Assembly (NCBI GenBank): GCA_005777185.1
Contig: SXNL01000283.1
Coordinates: forward strand, 1-47,175
Origin: Myxococcales bacterium
Lineage (GTDB): Bacteria; Myxococcota_A; Polyangia; Polyangiales; Polyangiaceae
DNA length: 47,175 bases
Direction of reading: 5' to 3'
Positions within the stretch are counted from its first letter, which is position 1, and each line of letters begins with the position of its first letter. Below are positions 25,301 through 34,301 of this stretch, one piece after another. The position numbers and the translations under genes were made by a program. The notes beneath the pieces were generated by a model that saw only the letters and a program-made list of their open reading frames with translations, searched no databases and was not told the origin of the DNA.

Positions 25301-27871
25301 ATGCGCTACTCGGGAGCAACGGCAGTAGCCTTGGTTTTCATCGGCGGCATCACCGTCTTCGCGTGTGGTACGTCCGAGGAGAGCGTCTTCGCTCCCATGG
25401 TCGAGGTTCCGGATGGGGGGCCTCTGGTGGAGCCGCCGCCCGCGTTCCTCCAGGAGGGCGGCGGCGGCGGCTGCAAGCCGCGCACGTGCGCCGAGGCCGA
25501 CGCGAACTGCGGGCCCGTGGGAGACGGGTGCGGCGGCACGGTCGACTGCGGGACGTGCACCCTGCCCGAGGTCTGCGGCGGCGGCGGCAAGCCGAGCACG
25601 TGCGGCCGTAGCCCGTGCATCCCGAAGACCTGCGTGGGTCAGGGCATCAGCTGCGGCCCGGCGCCGGACGGGTGTGGCGGCCTCATCCCGTCCTGCGGCT
25701 CGTGCAAGGCGCCCGAGTTCTGCGGCGGCGGTGGTCCGAGCAAGTGCGGCGATGGCTCCACCACGACGGCGCCCGACGGCGGTTCGTGTGTCCCGACGAC
25801 GTGCGCGGCCGTGGGCGCCGACTGCGGGCCGGCGGCGGACGGCTGCGGAGGCCTCATCCCGTCGTGCGGCTCGTGCACCGCGCCGCAGACGTGTGGTGGC
25901 GGCGGGACGCCGAGCGTCTGCGGCGGCACCGCCGGCTGCGTCCCGACGACGTGCGCGCTCGCGGGCAAGGACTGCGGGCCGATCGCCGACGGGTGCGGGG
26001 GCCTCACCCCGTCGTGCGGCTCGTGCACGCCGCCCCAGATCTGCGGCGGCGCGGGCTCGCCGAACAACTGCGGCGGTAGCCTCCTCCCGCCCTGCGTGGG
26101 CCTCTGCCTGCAGCAGGTCATGTGTCCCGCCATGGGAGACACCACCGTGAGCGGCACGGTGCTGAGCCCCGCCGAGAACCTCCCGATCTTCGGCGCGCTC
26201 GTCTACGTCCCCAACGACGTCGTCGGGCCCCTTCCGGCGGGCGTCACCTGCGACCAGTGCGGCGCGGCGGCCCTCGGCAAGCCCCTCGTGAGCGTGAAGA
26301 CGGGTCCCGACGGCAAGTTCGTCCTGAAGAACATGCCGGTGGGCGTGAACATCCCGTTGGTCGTCCAGCTCGGGAAGTTCCGGCGCCAGGTCGTCATCCC
26401 GAACGTCCCGGCGTGCGTCAACACGGCGCTCCCGACGGCGCTGACGCGCCTCCCAAAGAACAAGACCGAGGGCGACCTGCCGCTCATCGCCATCTCGACG
26501 GGCTCGGTCGACGGGCTCGAGTGCGTGCTCCGGAAGGTCGGCATCTCGGACAGCGAGTTCACGACGTCGACTTGCAACGGCAGGGTCCACCTCTACCAGG
26601 ACAACGGCGCGGTCGCGCCCACGACGGGCGGCTGCACGCGGACGAGCGCCGCGGCGCTGTACGGCAACCAGGCCGAGCTCGACAAGCACGACATGGTCAT
26701 CTTCGGCTGCGTCGCGAGCCGCCAGAACAAGGCGGCCGCCGACAAGCAGCGCGTCACCAACTACGCGAACAAGGGCGGCCGCGTGTACGGCACGCACTAC
26801 AGCTACGTCTGGCTGTACGACATGCTCCCCTGGTCGAGCACGGCGAAGTGGGTGCCCGACACGGCGGCGTACGGCTCGTTCGTGGCGGAGGTGGACACGA
26901 GCTTCCCCAAGGGCGCCTCGTTCGCCACCTGGCTCGGCCTGCCCATGGTCAACGCGCTGTCCACGGTCACGCCGCCGCGCATCACGCTCAACGAGGCGCG
27001 GCGCGACGTCGACACCCCGGCGCTCGTGCCCGCGCAGACGTGGCTCAAGGGCGTCTCGCCGGCCACGGCGATCATGCACTACACGTTCAACACCGAGTGG
27101 GGCCAGCCCGCGGACAAGCAGTGCGGGCGCGTCCTCTTCAGCGACTTCCACGTGACCACCGGGTCCACGACGGGTGTGGTGTTCCCGGGCGAGTGCTCGA
27201 CGACCCCCCTCACGGCGCAGGAGAAGGTCCTCGCCTTCATGCTGTTCGACCTCGCGTCGTGCGTCCAGGCCGACGTGCCGCCCCCCCCCACGTGCACCCC
27301 GAAGACGTGCGCGATGCTGACGCCGCCCGCCGGTTGCGGCCTGGCGGGTGACGGTTGCGGTGGTGTCATCGACTGCGGACCGTGCGCGCCGCCCGAGACC
27401 TGCGGCGGAGGAGGCGTCCCGTTCCAGTGCGGCGCGCCGTCGTGCGTGAAGAAGACGTGCGTGGGCCTGGGCGTCAACTGCGGGCCCGTCGGCGACGGGT
27501 GCGGAGGCATCCTCGACTGCGGACCGTGCCTCATCCCCGGCCAGATCTGCGGCGGCGCAGGCCCGAGCAAGTGCGGCGGCGGCGCCTGCGGGCCGAAGAC
27601 GTGCGTGCAGCAGGGCCTGGATTGCGGTGCCGCCGGCGACACGTGCGGCGGTCTCCTCGACTGCGGCACGTGCCCCCCGACCTTCACGTGCGTCGGCGGC
27701 AAGTGCCAGGCGCCGAGCTGCCTGCCCAAGACGTGCGCGATCCTCGGCTTCAACTGCGGCCCCGCGGCGGACGGCTGCGGCGGCCTCCTCAACTGCGGCG
27801 TGTGCACCGCCCCGGGCGACACGTGCGGCGGCGGCGGATTCTCCAACGTGTGCGGCGGGGGATTGAAGTAA
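25301..27871 (+). CDS. large modular lipoprotein B with two Cys-rich repeat arrays
   Basis: 856 residues; a strong GGAGGT precedes the ATG at 25301, and the lipobox is 'TVFACG' (Cys22). Eight Cys-rich repeats of about 45 residues, each of the form C-x-P-[KRT]-T-C-x6-C-G-P-x2-D-G-C-G-G with a following 'CG.C..P..CGG.G', flank the core: four at about 58-258 and four at about 665-852. The core (about 280-655) has a CnaB-like sandwich ('GPDGKFVLKNMPVGV') and an amidotransferase-like segment ('KHDMVIFGCV', 'NYANKGGRVYGTHYSYVW') matching lipoprotein A at 17237. Automated pipelines often mislabel such repeats; no enzyme function is implied. Likely a disulfide-rich surface protein. Confidence 0.88.
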   Translation: MRYSGATAVALVFIGGITVFACGTSEESVFAPMVEVPDGGPLVEPPPAFLQEGGGGGCKPRTCAEADANCGPVGDGCGGTVDCGTCTLPEVCGGGGKPSTCGRSPCIPKTCVGQGISCGPAPDGCGGLIPSCGSCKAPEFCGGGGPSKCGDGSTTTAPDGGSCVPTTCAAVGADCGPAADGCGGLIPSCGSCTAPQTCGGGGTPSVCGGTAGCVPTTCALAGKDCGPIADGCGGLTPSCGSCTPPQICGGAGSPNNCGGSLLPPCVGLCLQQVMCPAMGDTTVSGTVLSPAENLPIFGALVYVPNDVVGPLPAGVTCDQCGAAALGKPLVSVKTGPDGKFVLKNMPVGVNIPLVVQLGKFRRQVVIPNVPACVNTALPTALTRLPKNKTEGDLPLIAISTGSVDGLECVLRKVGISDSEFTTSTCNGRVHLYQDNGAVAPTTGGCTRTSAAALYGNQAELDKHDMVIFGCVASRQNKAAADKQRVTNYANKGGRVYGTHYSYVWLYDMLPWSSTAKWVPDTAAYGSFVAEVDTSFPKGASFATWLGLPMVNALSTVTPPRITLNEARRDVDTPALVPAQTWLKGVSPATAIMHYTFNTEWGQPADKQCGRVLFSDFHVTTGSTTGVVFPGECSTTPLTAQEKVLAFMLFDLASCVQADVPPPPTCTPKTCAMLTPPAGCGLAGDGCGGVIDCGPCAPPETCGGGGVPFQCGAPSCVKKTCVGLGVNCGPVGDGCGGILDCGPCLIPGQICGGAGPSKCGGGACGPKTCVQQGLDCGAAGDTCGGLLDCGTCPPTFTCVGGKCQAPSCLPKTCAILGFNCGPAADGCGGLLNCGVCTAPGDTCGGGGFSNVCGGGLK

Positions 27872-27891
27872 GAGCGCCGGAGAGCGGGGCG

Positions 27892-28977
27892 GTGGAGCCG
27901 TTCACCATCTCGCCGGACCTCGCGGTGGCGGCCACGCCGCCCCGCGAGCTCTACACCACCGCCGACGCGTTCCGGCTCGCGATCGAGCGCGCCTTCCAAC
28001 CCGGCTGGCACTTCGCGATGGAGCGCACGGAACCGGCGGCGCCCTTCACGCCCGCGACGCTGCTGCCGGGCGCGCTCGATCAGCCGCTCCTGTTCACGCA
28101 CGAGGCGGGCGCGACGCGCTGCTTCGCGAACGTGTGCACCCACCGCGGTGCGCGCCTGTGCGACGCGCCCGCGTCGACGCGCACGATCGCGTGCCCGTAC
28201 CACGGACGCCGCTTCGGCCTGGACGGGCTCATGCGGCATGCTCCCGGTTTCGAGGGCGCGCAGGCCTTTCCTTCCGCCTCGGACGATCTCGCGCCCATCG
28301 CGCACGGCGCCCTCGGCCCGGCCCTGTTCGCGCGAGCCGAGGGCGACCTCGGGTTCGACGCGTGGATGGGCCCCCTCCGCGCTCGCCTCGGCTGGCTGCC
28401 GTTCGACGCGCTGCGGTTCGTGCCGGAGGCGTCGAAGGACTGGGCGCTGGACGCGTCGTGGGCGCTCTACTGCGACAACTACCTCGAGGGGATGCACGTG
28501 CCGTTCGTCCACCCTGCGCTCTCGCGCGCGCTGGATCTGGGTGCATACTACACGGAGCTCTTCCCGTGGGGCACGCTCCAGATCGGCTTCGCCCGGGAGG
28601 GCGACCCTGCCCCCGTGTTCGACCCGCCCGCGGGCGCGCCGGAGCACGGGCGGCGGGTCGCGGCGTACTGGGCGTGGCTCTTCCCGGGGACGATGCTCAA
28701 CTTCTACCCGTGGGGGCTGTCCGTGAACGTCGTCACGCCCGTCGCGGTGGCGCGTACCCTCGTGCGTTACGTCTCCTTCGCCTGGGACCTCTCGCTCCGC
28801 GACGTGGGGGCGGGCGGCGATCTGGACCAGGTCGAGCGCGAGGACCAGGCGATCGTGCTCGCCGTCCAGGCGGGCCTCGCCTCACGCGCGTACGGGCGCG
28901 GAAGGTACGCGCCGCTGCACGAGCGAGGGGTGCACCATTTTCACCGCCTCCTCGCGCGCGCGATGTTCGGGGCGTGA
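27892..28977 (+). CDS. Rieske non-haem iron oxygenase (ring-hydroxylating oxygenase alpha subunit-like)
   Basis: 361 residues from GTG 27892, with GGAG nine bases upstream and 20 bp after the stop of lipoprotein B. The Rieske cluster ligands are complete: C82-T-H84 and C101-PY-H104 ('CTHRGARLC', 'CPYHGRRF'). The catalytic iron site reads 'CDNYLEGMHVPFVHP', giving the Asn/Glu bridge and two His ligands. Such enzymes use O2 and an electron-transfer partner to hydroxylate or demethylate aromatics, cholines or sterols. No reductase is encoded nearby. It lies 19 bp upstream of the fatty-acid-hydroxylase gene, and both are iron-dependent oxidases, so a shared lipid or sterol-like substrate is possible. 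Confidence 0.9.
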   Translation: MEPFTISPDLAVAATPPRELYTTADAFRLAIERAFQPGWHFAMERTEPAAPFTPATLLPGALDQPLLFTHEAGATRCFANVCTHRGARLCDAPASTRTIACPYHGRRFGLDGLMRHAPGFEGAQAFPSASDDLAPIAHGALGPALFARAEGDLGFDAWMGPLRARLGWLPFDALRFVPEASKDWALDASWALYCDNYLEGMHVPFVHPALSRALDLGAYYTELFPWGTLQIGFAREGDPAPVFDPPAGAPEHGRRVAAYWAWLFPGTMLNFYPWGLSVNVVTPVAVARTLVRYVSFAWDLSLRDVGAGGDLDQVEREDQAIVLAVQAGLASRAYGRGRYAPLHERGVHHFHRLLARAMFGA

Positions 28978-28996
28978 TGCTACACTCCCCAGCGTC

Positions 28997-29860
28997 ATGC
29001 CGGAGTACCCCGAGCCGACGATCTATGCGATCCCCCTGTTCCTCGTGACCCTGTTCGGGGAGAGGTGGATCCTCCGCAGGTGGCGGCGCGAGAAGCGGGA
29101 CGTCATCGGCTACGAGCGCAAGGACACGTGGGCGAGCCTCGCGATGGGGCTCGGCTCGCTCTTCTTCGTGTTCTTCATCAACTGGGGCATCTTCGCGATC
29201 ACGAAGTGGACGTGGGCGCACCGCGTGGTCGACGTCGGGCACGGCGTCCTCGGTTGGACCGTGGCGATCCTCGGCTGGGATCTCTCGTTCTACCTCTACC
29301 ATCGCGTCGAGCACGAGAACCGCTTCCTCTGGGCGTGCCACGTCAACCACCACTCGAGCCAGCACTACAACCTGTCGACGGCGCTCCGGCAGCCGTGGAC
29401 ACCGTACATGGGGCTCGTGTTCTTTCCCGTGTGGGGCTTCGTCGGGGTCGAGCCGAGCATGGTGATGATCTCGGGCGGCATCAACCTCGTGTACCAGTAC
29501 TGGATCCACACCGAGGTGATCGGCAAGCTCCCGGCGCCCGTCGAGTGGATCATGAACACGCCCTCCCACCACCGCGTGCACCACGGCTCGAACCCGGAGT
29601 ACCTCGACAAGAACTACGCGGGCATCTTCATCATCTGGGATCGCATGTTCGGCACGTTCGCGCCCGAGCGCGCGCGCGTGCGCTTCGGGCTCACGAAGAA
29701 CATCGAGACGTTCAACCCGTTCGTCATCGCCTTCCACGAGTACTGGGCCATCGCGAAGGACGTCGCGCGCGCACGGTCGTGGCGCACGCGCCTCGGCATC
29801 CTCTGGCATGGCCCGGCCTGGCAGCCGCCCGCCACCGTGGTAAGCGCGGACGCGGAGTGA
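28997..29860 (+). CDS. sterol desaturase / fatty acid hydroxylase family membrane protein
   Basis: 287 residues with four or five membrane helices. The three histidine boxes that hold the di-iron centre are 'HRVEHENR', 'HVNHHSSQHYN' and 'HHRVHHGSN'. Relatives hydroxylate or desaturate sterols, ether lipids or fatty acids. The start ATG 28997 lies 19 bp after the Rieske gene, and the gene ends 25 bp before the phosphofructokinase-like gene, which suggests one transcript. Confidence 0.93.
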   Translation: MPEYPEPTIYAIPLFLVTLFGERWILRRWRREKRDVIGYERKDTWASLAMGLGSLFFVFFINWGIFAITKWTWAHRVVDVGHGVLGWTVAILGWDLSFYLYHRVEHENRFLWACHVNHHSSQHYNLSTALRQPWTPYMGLVFFPVWGFVGVEPSMVMISGGINLVYQYWIHTEVIGKLPAPVEWIMNTPSHHRVHHGSNPEYLDKNYAGIFIIWDRMFGTFAPERARVRFGLTKNIETFNPFVIAFHEYWAIAKDVARARSWRTRLGILWHGPAWQPPATVVSADAE

Positions 29861-29885
29861 GGGCGGAACGCCCCGGACCGGCACG

Positions 29886-31208
29886 ATGAGCCGCCTCGAC
29901 ACCTTCGCGGTTCGCCGCCTCGGACCCGCCACGCACGCGAGCCCGCTCCAGCTCGCCACGACCTCGACAGAGGGCATCCCACGCTGGGTGGACGACGACG
30001 TGCGCGTGCTGGCCGAGATCGAGGTGTCCAGCCAGCGCGCGGAGCCCCCTCCCGCCACGTTCGAGAAGGCCGGGCCTCGGGCGCGCCTCTACTTCGATCC
30101 CGCCCGGACCCACGCCGCCATCGTCACCTGCGGTGGCCTCGCCCCGGGGCTCAACAACGTGATCCGATCGCTGGTCCTCGAGCTCCACCACCGCTATGGC
30201 GTTCGCCGCGTCACCGGCTTCCGGTACGGATTCGAGGGGCTCACGACGAGCGGCGTGCCGCCGGTCGCCCTCGACCCCGAGGCGGCGCGCGCCATCCACC
30301 TGTTCGGAGGCACGAGCCTCGGGACCTCACGCGGTCCCCAGGATCCCGAGGAGATGGCCCGCACCCTCCTGGATCGCAAGGTCGACGTCCTCTTCGGGAT
30401 CGGCGGGGACGGTACGATGCGCGCCCTCCACGCGATCAGCGGGGCGCTCGCGCGGCGCGGCGCGAAGGTCGCCGTGATCGGCATCCCGAAGACGATCGAC
30501 AACGACATCCTCCACGTGGACCAGACGTTCGGCTTCGAGACCGCGTGCGAGATCGCGCGCCAGGCCATCGCGGCGGCCCACACCGAGGCGATCGCGACGC
30601 GGAACGGCGTCGGCCTCGTCAAGCTCATGGGCCGAGACGCAGGGTTCATCGCCGCCCACGCGACGGTGGCGAGTCGCGACGTGAACGCCTGCCTCATCCC
30701 CGAGGCGCCCCTCTCCCTGGAAGGCGAGGGTGGGTTCTACGCGTGGCTCGTGGCCCGCCTCCGCGCGCGCGGCCACGCGGTCGTCGTCGTCGCGGAGGGG
30801 TGCGCCGCGCGGCTGCTCGACGCGGCCGGTGCGGCGCGCGACGCCTCGGGCAACATCCGCTACGAGCTGGTCGACGTCGGCCACTTCCTGCGCGACGGGA
30901 TCCACGCCCACCTCGCGGCGCAGAACCTCGCCTTCGCGCTGAAGTACGTGGACCCGTCGTACATGATCCGGGGCGTCCCCGCGAACGCGCTGGACGCCGC
31001 GCTGGCGGACACGCTCGCGCGGCACGCCGTGCACGCGGCGATGGCGGGCCGCACCGACGTGCTAGTGGGGCGTGCGCACCGCGTGTTCACCCATGTGCCA
31101 CTCGAGGCGGTGCTCGAGGGCAAGCGGATCGTGGACACGACGGGGGCGCTGTGGCTCGCCGTCCTCGAGGCCACGGGCCAGCCGCGATTCTCGGGCGCAG
31201 CGGGCTGA
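29886..31208 (+). CDS. ATP-dependent 6-phosphofructokinase family protein (long form)
   Basis: 440 residues, with about 75 residues ahead of the PFK core, as in the long plant/spirochaete-type group. 'IVTCGGLAPGLNNVIR' is the N-terminal phosphate loop, 'GIGGDGTMRAL' (173-180) carries the Gly in GGDG that goes with ATP rather than pyrophosphate use, 'PKTIDNDI' (201-208) contains the catalytic Asp, and 'KLMGRDAGFIA' binds the sugar phosphate. The enzyme would phosphorylate fructose 6-phosphate in glycolysis, in the cytoplasm. Its place in an operon with lipid oxidases is unusual. Confidence 0.92.
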   Translation: MSRLDTFAVRRLGPATHASPLQLATTSTEGIPRWVDDDVRVLAEIEVSSQRAEPPPATFEKAGPRARLYFDPARTHAAIVTCGGLAPGLNNVIRSLVLELHHRYGVRRVTGFRYGFEGLTTSGVPPVALDPEAARAIHLFGGTSLGTSRGPQDPEEMARTLLDRKVDVLFGIGGDGTMRALHAISGALARRGAKVAVIGIPKTIDNDILHVDQTFGFETACEIARQAIAAAHTEAIATRNGVGLVKLMGRDAGFIAAHATVASRDVNACLIPEAPLSLEGEGGFYAWLVARLRARGHAVVVVAEGCAARLLDAAGAARDASGNIRYELVDVGHFLRDGIHAHLAAQNLAFALKYVDPSYMIRGVPANALDAALADTLARHAVHAAMAGRTDVLVGRAHRVFTHVPLEAVLEGKRIVDTTGALWLAVLEATGQPRFSGAAG

Positions 31209-31279
31209 GAGCTGAGAGAGGACGCCCCGACCGGCGCCGACCCGCGCCCGCGACGTACCCGTGGTACGATCAGGGATCC

Positions 31280-32401
31280 ATGTACAAGGTGCTCTTCACG
31301 TCCGACTACGAGATCCACGGGAGCGGGATGGGGTCGCCGCGGGAGCTCGTCGTCGAGCCGACGACGCGCATGCTCGACCAGTTCGACCGCCACGGCGCCA
31401 GGCTCACGATCATGGCCGACATCGGCGAGATCCTGAAGTTCAAGGAGTACGCCGAGCAGACGGGGAACGACCGCTTCTTCTTCCACGACATCCGGCGCCA
31501 GCTCGAGCGCGCCGTCACGACGGGCCACGACGTGCAGCTCCACGTGCACTCCTCCTACTTCAACGCCACGTGGGACGAGGCCGGGGGGTACTGGAAGCAG
31601 GACTTTCGCGAGTACGATCTGGCGAGCCTCGGCTACGACCGGCTCAAGGAGATGATCGGCCTCGGCAAGCGCTTCCTCGAGGACACCCTGCGCCCCCGCA
31701 AGCCCGACTACGAGTGCTACGCCTTCCGCGCGGCGAACTGGTCGATGCACCCCTCACCGAACATCGTGCGCGCGCTCGTGGAGAGCGGCATCCGCATCGA
31801 TACGTCGGTCTGGAAGTATGGCAGGTACGACGACCTGGTGCGGTTCGACTACACGGGCGCGCACTCGGACCTCGTCCCCTGGCCGGTCGCCGAGGCCGAC
31901 GTGTGCCGGCGCGATCCCGACGGCAAGATCTTCGAGTTCCCGATCTACACCGAGGAGAAGCCCATCTGGACGTTTCTGACGGCGAACCGCGTGTACCGCG
32001 TCATCGCCCAGCGGCTGAACCCGCTGCCGACTCCGGAGGGCATGGTCGATCCGATGAGCGGCGGGGGGGGCGCCCCGAAGGACCGGTCCGGCCCGTTCGG
32101 AAAGGCCAAGCGCGTCGTCTCCAAGCTGGTTCGCCGCCACCCGTGGAAGATGGACTTCAACCAGTGCACGGGCCGGCAGCTCATCGACGGGTTGCTCCGC
32201 GTGGAGCGCCGGTACGGCCACCCGGACCAGCCGTTGCCATTCGTGCTCATCGGCCACTCGAAGACCTTCACGCGGCACAACGAGCGGAGCCTGCGACCCT
32301 TCCTCGAGTACGTGCAGGATCGGCCGGATCGCTTCTCGTTCGGGACGTTCGGGGACTTCGAGCCGGAGCGCTACAGGACCGACGTGGGGAGGGCGGCGTG
32401 A
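31280..32401 (+). CDS. polysaccharide deacetylase-like protein
   Basis: 373 residues from ATG 31280. The N-terminus 'KVLFTSDYEIHGSGMG', 'LTIMADIGEI', 'DVQLHVHSSYFNATW' and 'FRAANWSMHPSPNIVRAL' follow the strand and motif order of the NodB-type barrel, with Asp and His residues placed as metal ligands. No signal peptide, so the substrate may be a cytoplasmic lipid-linked sugar. The gene overlaps the next gene by 4 bp (GTGA). A Gly-rich stretch at about 258-262 ('SGGGGAP') is a probable flexible loop. Deacetylase activity is inferred from fold motifs only. Confidence 0.78.
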   Translation: MYKVLFTSDYEIHGSGMGSPRELVVEPTTRMLDQFDRHGARLTIMADIGEILKFKEYAEQTGNDRFFFHDIRRQLERAVTTGHDVQLHVHSSYFNATWDEAGGYWKQDFREYDLASLGYDRLKEMIGLGKRFLEDTLRPRKPDYECYAFRAANWSMHPSPNIVRALVESGIRIDTSVWKYGRYDDLVRFDYTGAHSDLVPWPVAEADVCRRDPDGKIFEFPIYTEEKPIWTFLTANRVYRVIAQRLNPLPTPEGMVDPMSGGGGAPKDRSGPFGKAKRVVSKLVRRHPWKMDFNQCTGRQLIDGLLRVERRYGHPDQPLPFVLIGHSKTFTRHNERSLRPFLEYVQDRPDRFSFGTFGDFEPERYRTDVGRAA

Positions 32402-33751
32402 AGGAGAGGGCAACCGCCGCGAGCGGAGCCGCGCCGCTCGCACGCTGGCTCGCCGCGGCCGCCGCCTGAGGGGGAACCGACGTCGCGCGAGCACGCCGCG
32501 AACCTCGCGCTCTTCCGGATCTCGGTGGCGTGCGTGCTCCTCGTGTCGCCGGAGCGCGACAAGGCGCTCGCCATCGCGGCCACGCCGCGCGCGGTCCTCG
32601 CGGCGCCAGAGGGGCTCGGGTGGTTCCTCGCGCACGCGCCGATCGACCCCGCGCTCGTGCGCCACGCGAGCACCGCGTTCGTGGCCGCGTGCGTCGCCGT
32701 CGTGCTCGGCTTCCTGACGCGGCCCGCGCTGGTGATCGCGCTCGGGGCGGGTGGGTACCTCTTCGCGCTCGCCCAGCTCGGGGCGCCCGTCGTGCACGAC
32801 ATGCACCTGTTGTGGTTCACCGCGGTGCTCCTCGCGTCGCCCTGCGCGGACGCGCTCTCCCTCGACGCGATGCTGCGCGACCGACCCCGGGGGGCGCTCG
32901 CCGCCGACTACGGAGCGCCGCTCGTCGTCGCGCGGTCGCTCCTCGCGTGCGTCTACTTCTTCCCCGGCGCGCACAAGCTCGCGACGAGCGGCCTGGCGTG
33001 GGCGTCGGCGGAGAACCTCCGGAACCTCCTCCACTCGAAGTGGTACGAGCACGCCCACGTCCCTGCGCTCCGGCTCGACCAGCATCCGTGGCTGCTCACG
33101 GCGGGCGGCGCGTTCGTGCTCGCGTTCGAGCTCGGGTTCCCCCTGCTCGTGCACGTGCGCCGCGCCAGGATCTGGCTCGCACTCGCGGGCGTCGTGTTCC
33201 ACGTCTCGTCGGAGGTGTTCTTCCTCATCCCCTTCCTCAGCCTGTGGGGGACGTACGCGTGCCTCGTGGACGCACGCGCGATCCTCGGTGACGCGCACCT
33301 GGGCCCGCGGCCGCGGACCGCGCGGCGCGGGTGGCTCGCGGCGACGACCCTGACAGGCGCGCTCCTCCTCGCGCCCGCGATCGGGGCGGGCGCGCGCGGA
33401 CAGATGCAGGCCTACCCGTTTGCCTGCTACCCGACGTTCGCCTGGCAGGTGGGGCCCACGCTGCCGGCGCTCACGCTCCGCATCGAGTCGGACGGGCGAG
33501 ACGAGATACGCGTCCACCGCCCGGCGACGCAGGATGGCTGGGGCCACGCGTGGCGCGCGCTCGGGCTCTACGGAAGTGATCCGTCGGAGGAGGCGTTACG
33601 CGCCATCGTGGCGGAGATGCGTGCATCTTCCCCGTTTCCGCCGCGCGCCCGGGTCGTCCACGTCCACGTGGGCGAGGTTGTGACGGATCCGGCCGCGTGG
33701 GACGAGGCGCCGCGCCTCGGGCGCGAGGTGTGGGCCGGGCCGGTCCCGTGA
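32398..33751 (+). CDS. HTTM-domain membrane protein, interrupted by an apparent +1 frameshift
   Basis: Translation should begin at the GTG at 32398, which overlaps the previous stop and follows GGGGAGGG at 32386-32393. This frame reads 23 codons ending '..PLARWLAAAAA' and stops at TGA 32467-32469. Skipping one base there continues directly as 'EGEPTSREHAANLALFRISVACVLL', the normal N-terminus of HTTM (vitamin K-dependent gamma-carboxylase-like) proteins, and runs to 33751. Several membrane helices and 'FFPGAHKLATSGLAWASAENL' support the family. Internal GTG 32525 would give a protein missing the first helix. It is a frameshift mutation, a sequencing error or, less likely, programmed frameshifting. 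Confidence 0.75.
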
Positions 33752-33769
33752 CGGCGAACGGCGGACGCC
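33749..33769 (-). repeat. three degenerate heptamers
   Basis: TGACGGC, GAACGGC and GGACGCC follow one another with a seven-base period; on the - strand they read as GCCGTYC-type units like those at 35425 and inside the MFS gene at 7939. The first overlaps the stop codon of the HTTM gene. Confidence 0.5.
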
Positions 33770-33827
33770 GGTCATGGGACCGCGGAGACGGGCTTCAGTC
33801 ACCTCACGGCGAACCCGTTTCCGAGGT

Positions 33828-34301
33828 GTGACGCGCCTCCCCCTCCTCGTCCTCCTGCCCGTGCTCGCGGCCTGTTCCTCACGCTCCGAGCCCGCGCCGC
33901 GGATCCTCGATCTCTCGACGCGCGCCACCGACTGCGCGACCGACCCGGCCGGCTGCGCCTGTGACGACGGAGCCACCACCCGGTGCGTCGCCGAGGTGGC
34001 TCGAACCGACGACGGCTTCCTCTGCGCCAAGGGCGAGCGGCGCTGCGAGGGCGGGCGCCTGTCAGCCTGCGCCGTCGCCCTCCAGGCCGAGACGACGACC
34101 GCGTCCCTCGCGACGGGGTGCATCGACGGCCCGACGGCCGTCCGGACCCACGATCCCCGCTGCATCGAGGGCACGACGCGCTGGTGCCGCGCCGTCCAGC
34201 ACTGGGGCCAGGGGGTCACGGCATGCTTCGACGGCCATCAGGTGTGCGAGGGGGGTGCGTTCGGGCCGTGCATCTCCGACGACTCCGTCATCCAGCGCTA
34301 G
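33828..34301 (+). CDS. small Cys-rich lipoprotein with two copies of a shared module
   Basis: 157 residues from GTG 33828; lipobox 'PVLAACSSR' (Cys15). Two modules at about 43-81 and 112-148 share the layout 'C..G..R.C' ... 'C..G...C.GG...C' ('GCACDDGATTRC', 'CAKGERRCEGG' and 'CFDGHQVCEGGAFGPC'). The same module is found once at residues 51-92 of lipoprotein A (17237). The frame is open from 33774, but the extra N-terminus is Arg-rich and would precede the signal peptide. Function unknown; probably a disulfide-bonded periplasmic or surface protein. Confidence 0.78.
   Translation: MTRLPLLVLLPVLAACSSRSEPAPRILDLSTRATDCATDPAGCACDDGATTRCVAEVARTDDGFLCAKGERRCEGGRLSACAVALQAETTTASLATGCIDGPTAVRTHDPRCIEGTTRWCRAVQHWGQGVTACFDGHQVCEGGAFGPCISDDSVIQR

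Noticed and set aside
25472-27860. Cys-rich repeats as a named metabolic enzyme
   Set aside because: Such repeats are sometimes mislabelled by automated pipelines (I recall 'tryptophan synthase alpha chain'); there is no TIM barrel or catalytic motif.
31254-31268. Inverted repeat CGTACC-CGT-GGTACG before the deacetylase-like gene
   Set aside because: Six-base arms with a three-base gap can arise by chance in GC-rich DNA; noted but not called.
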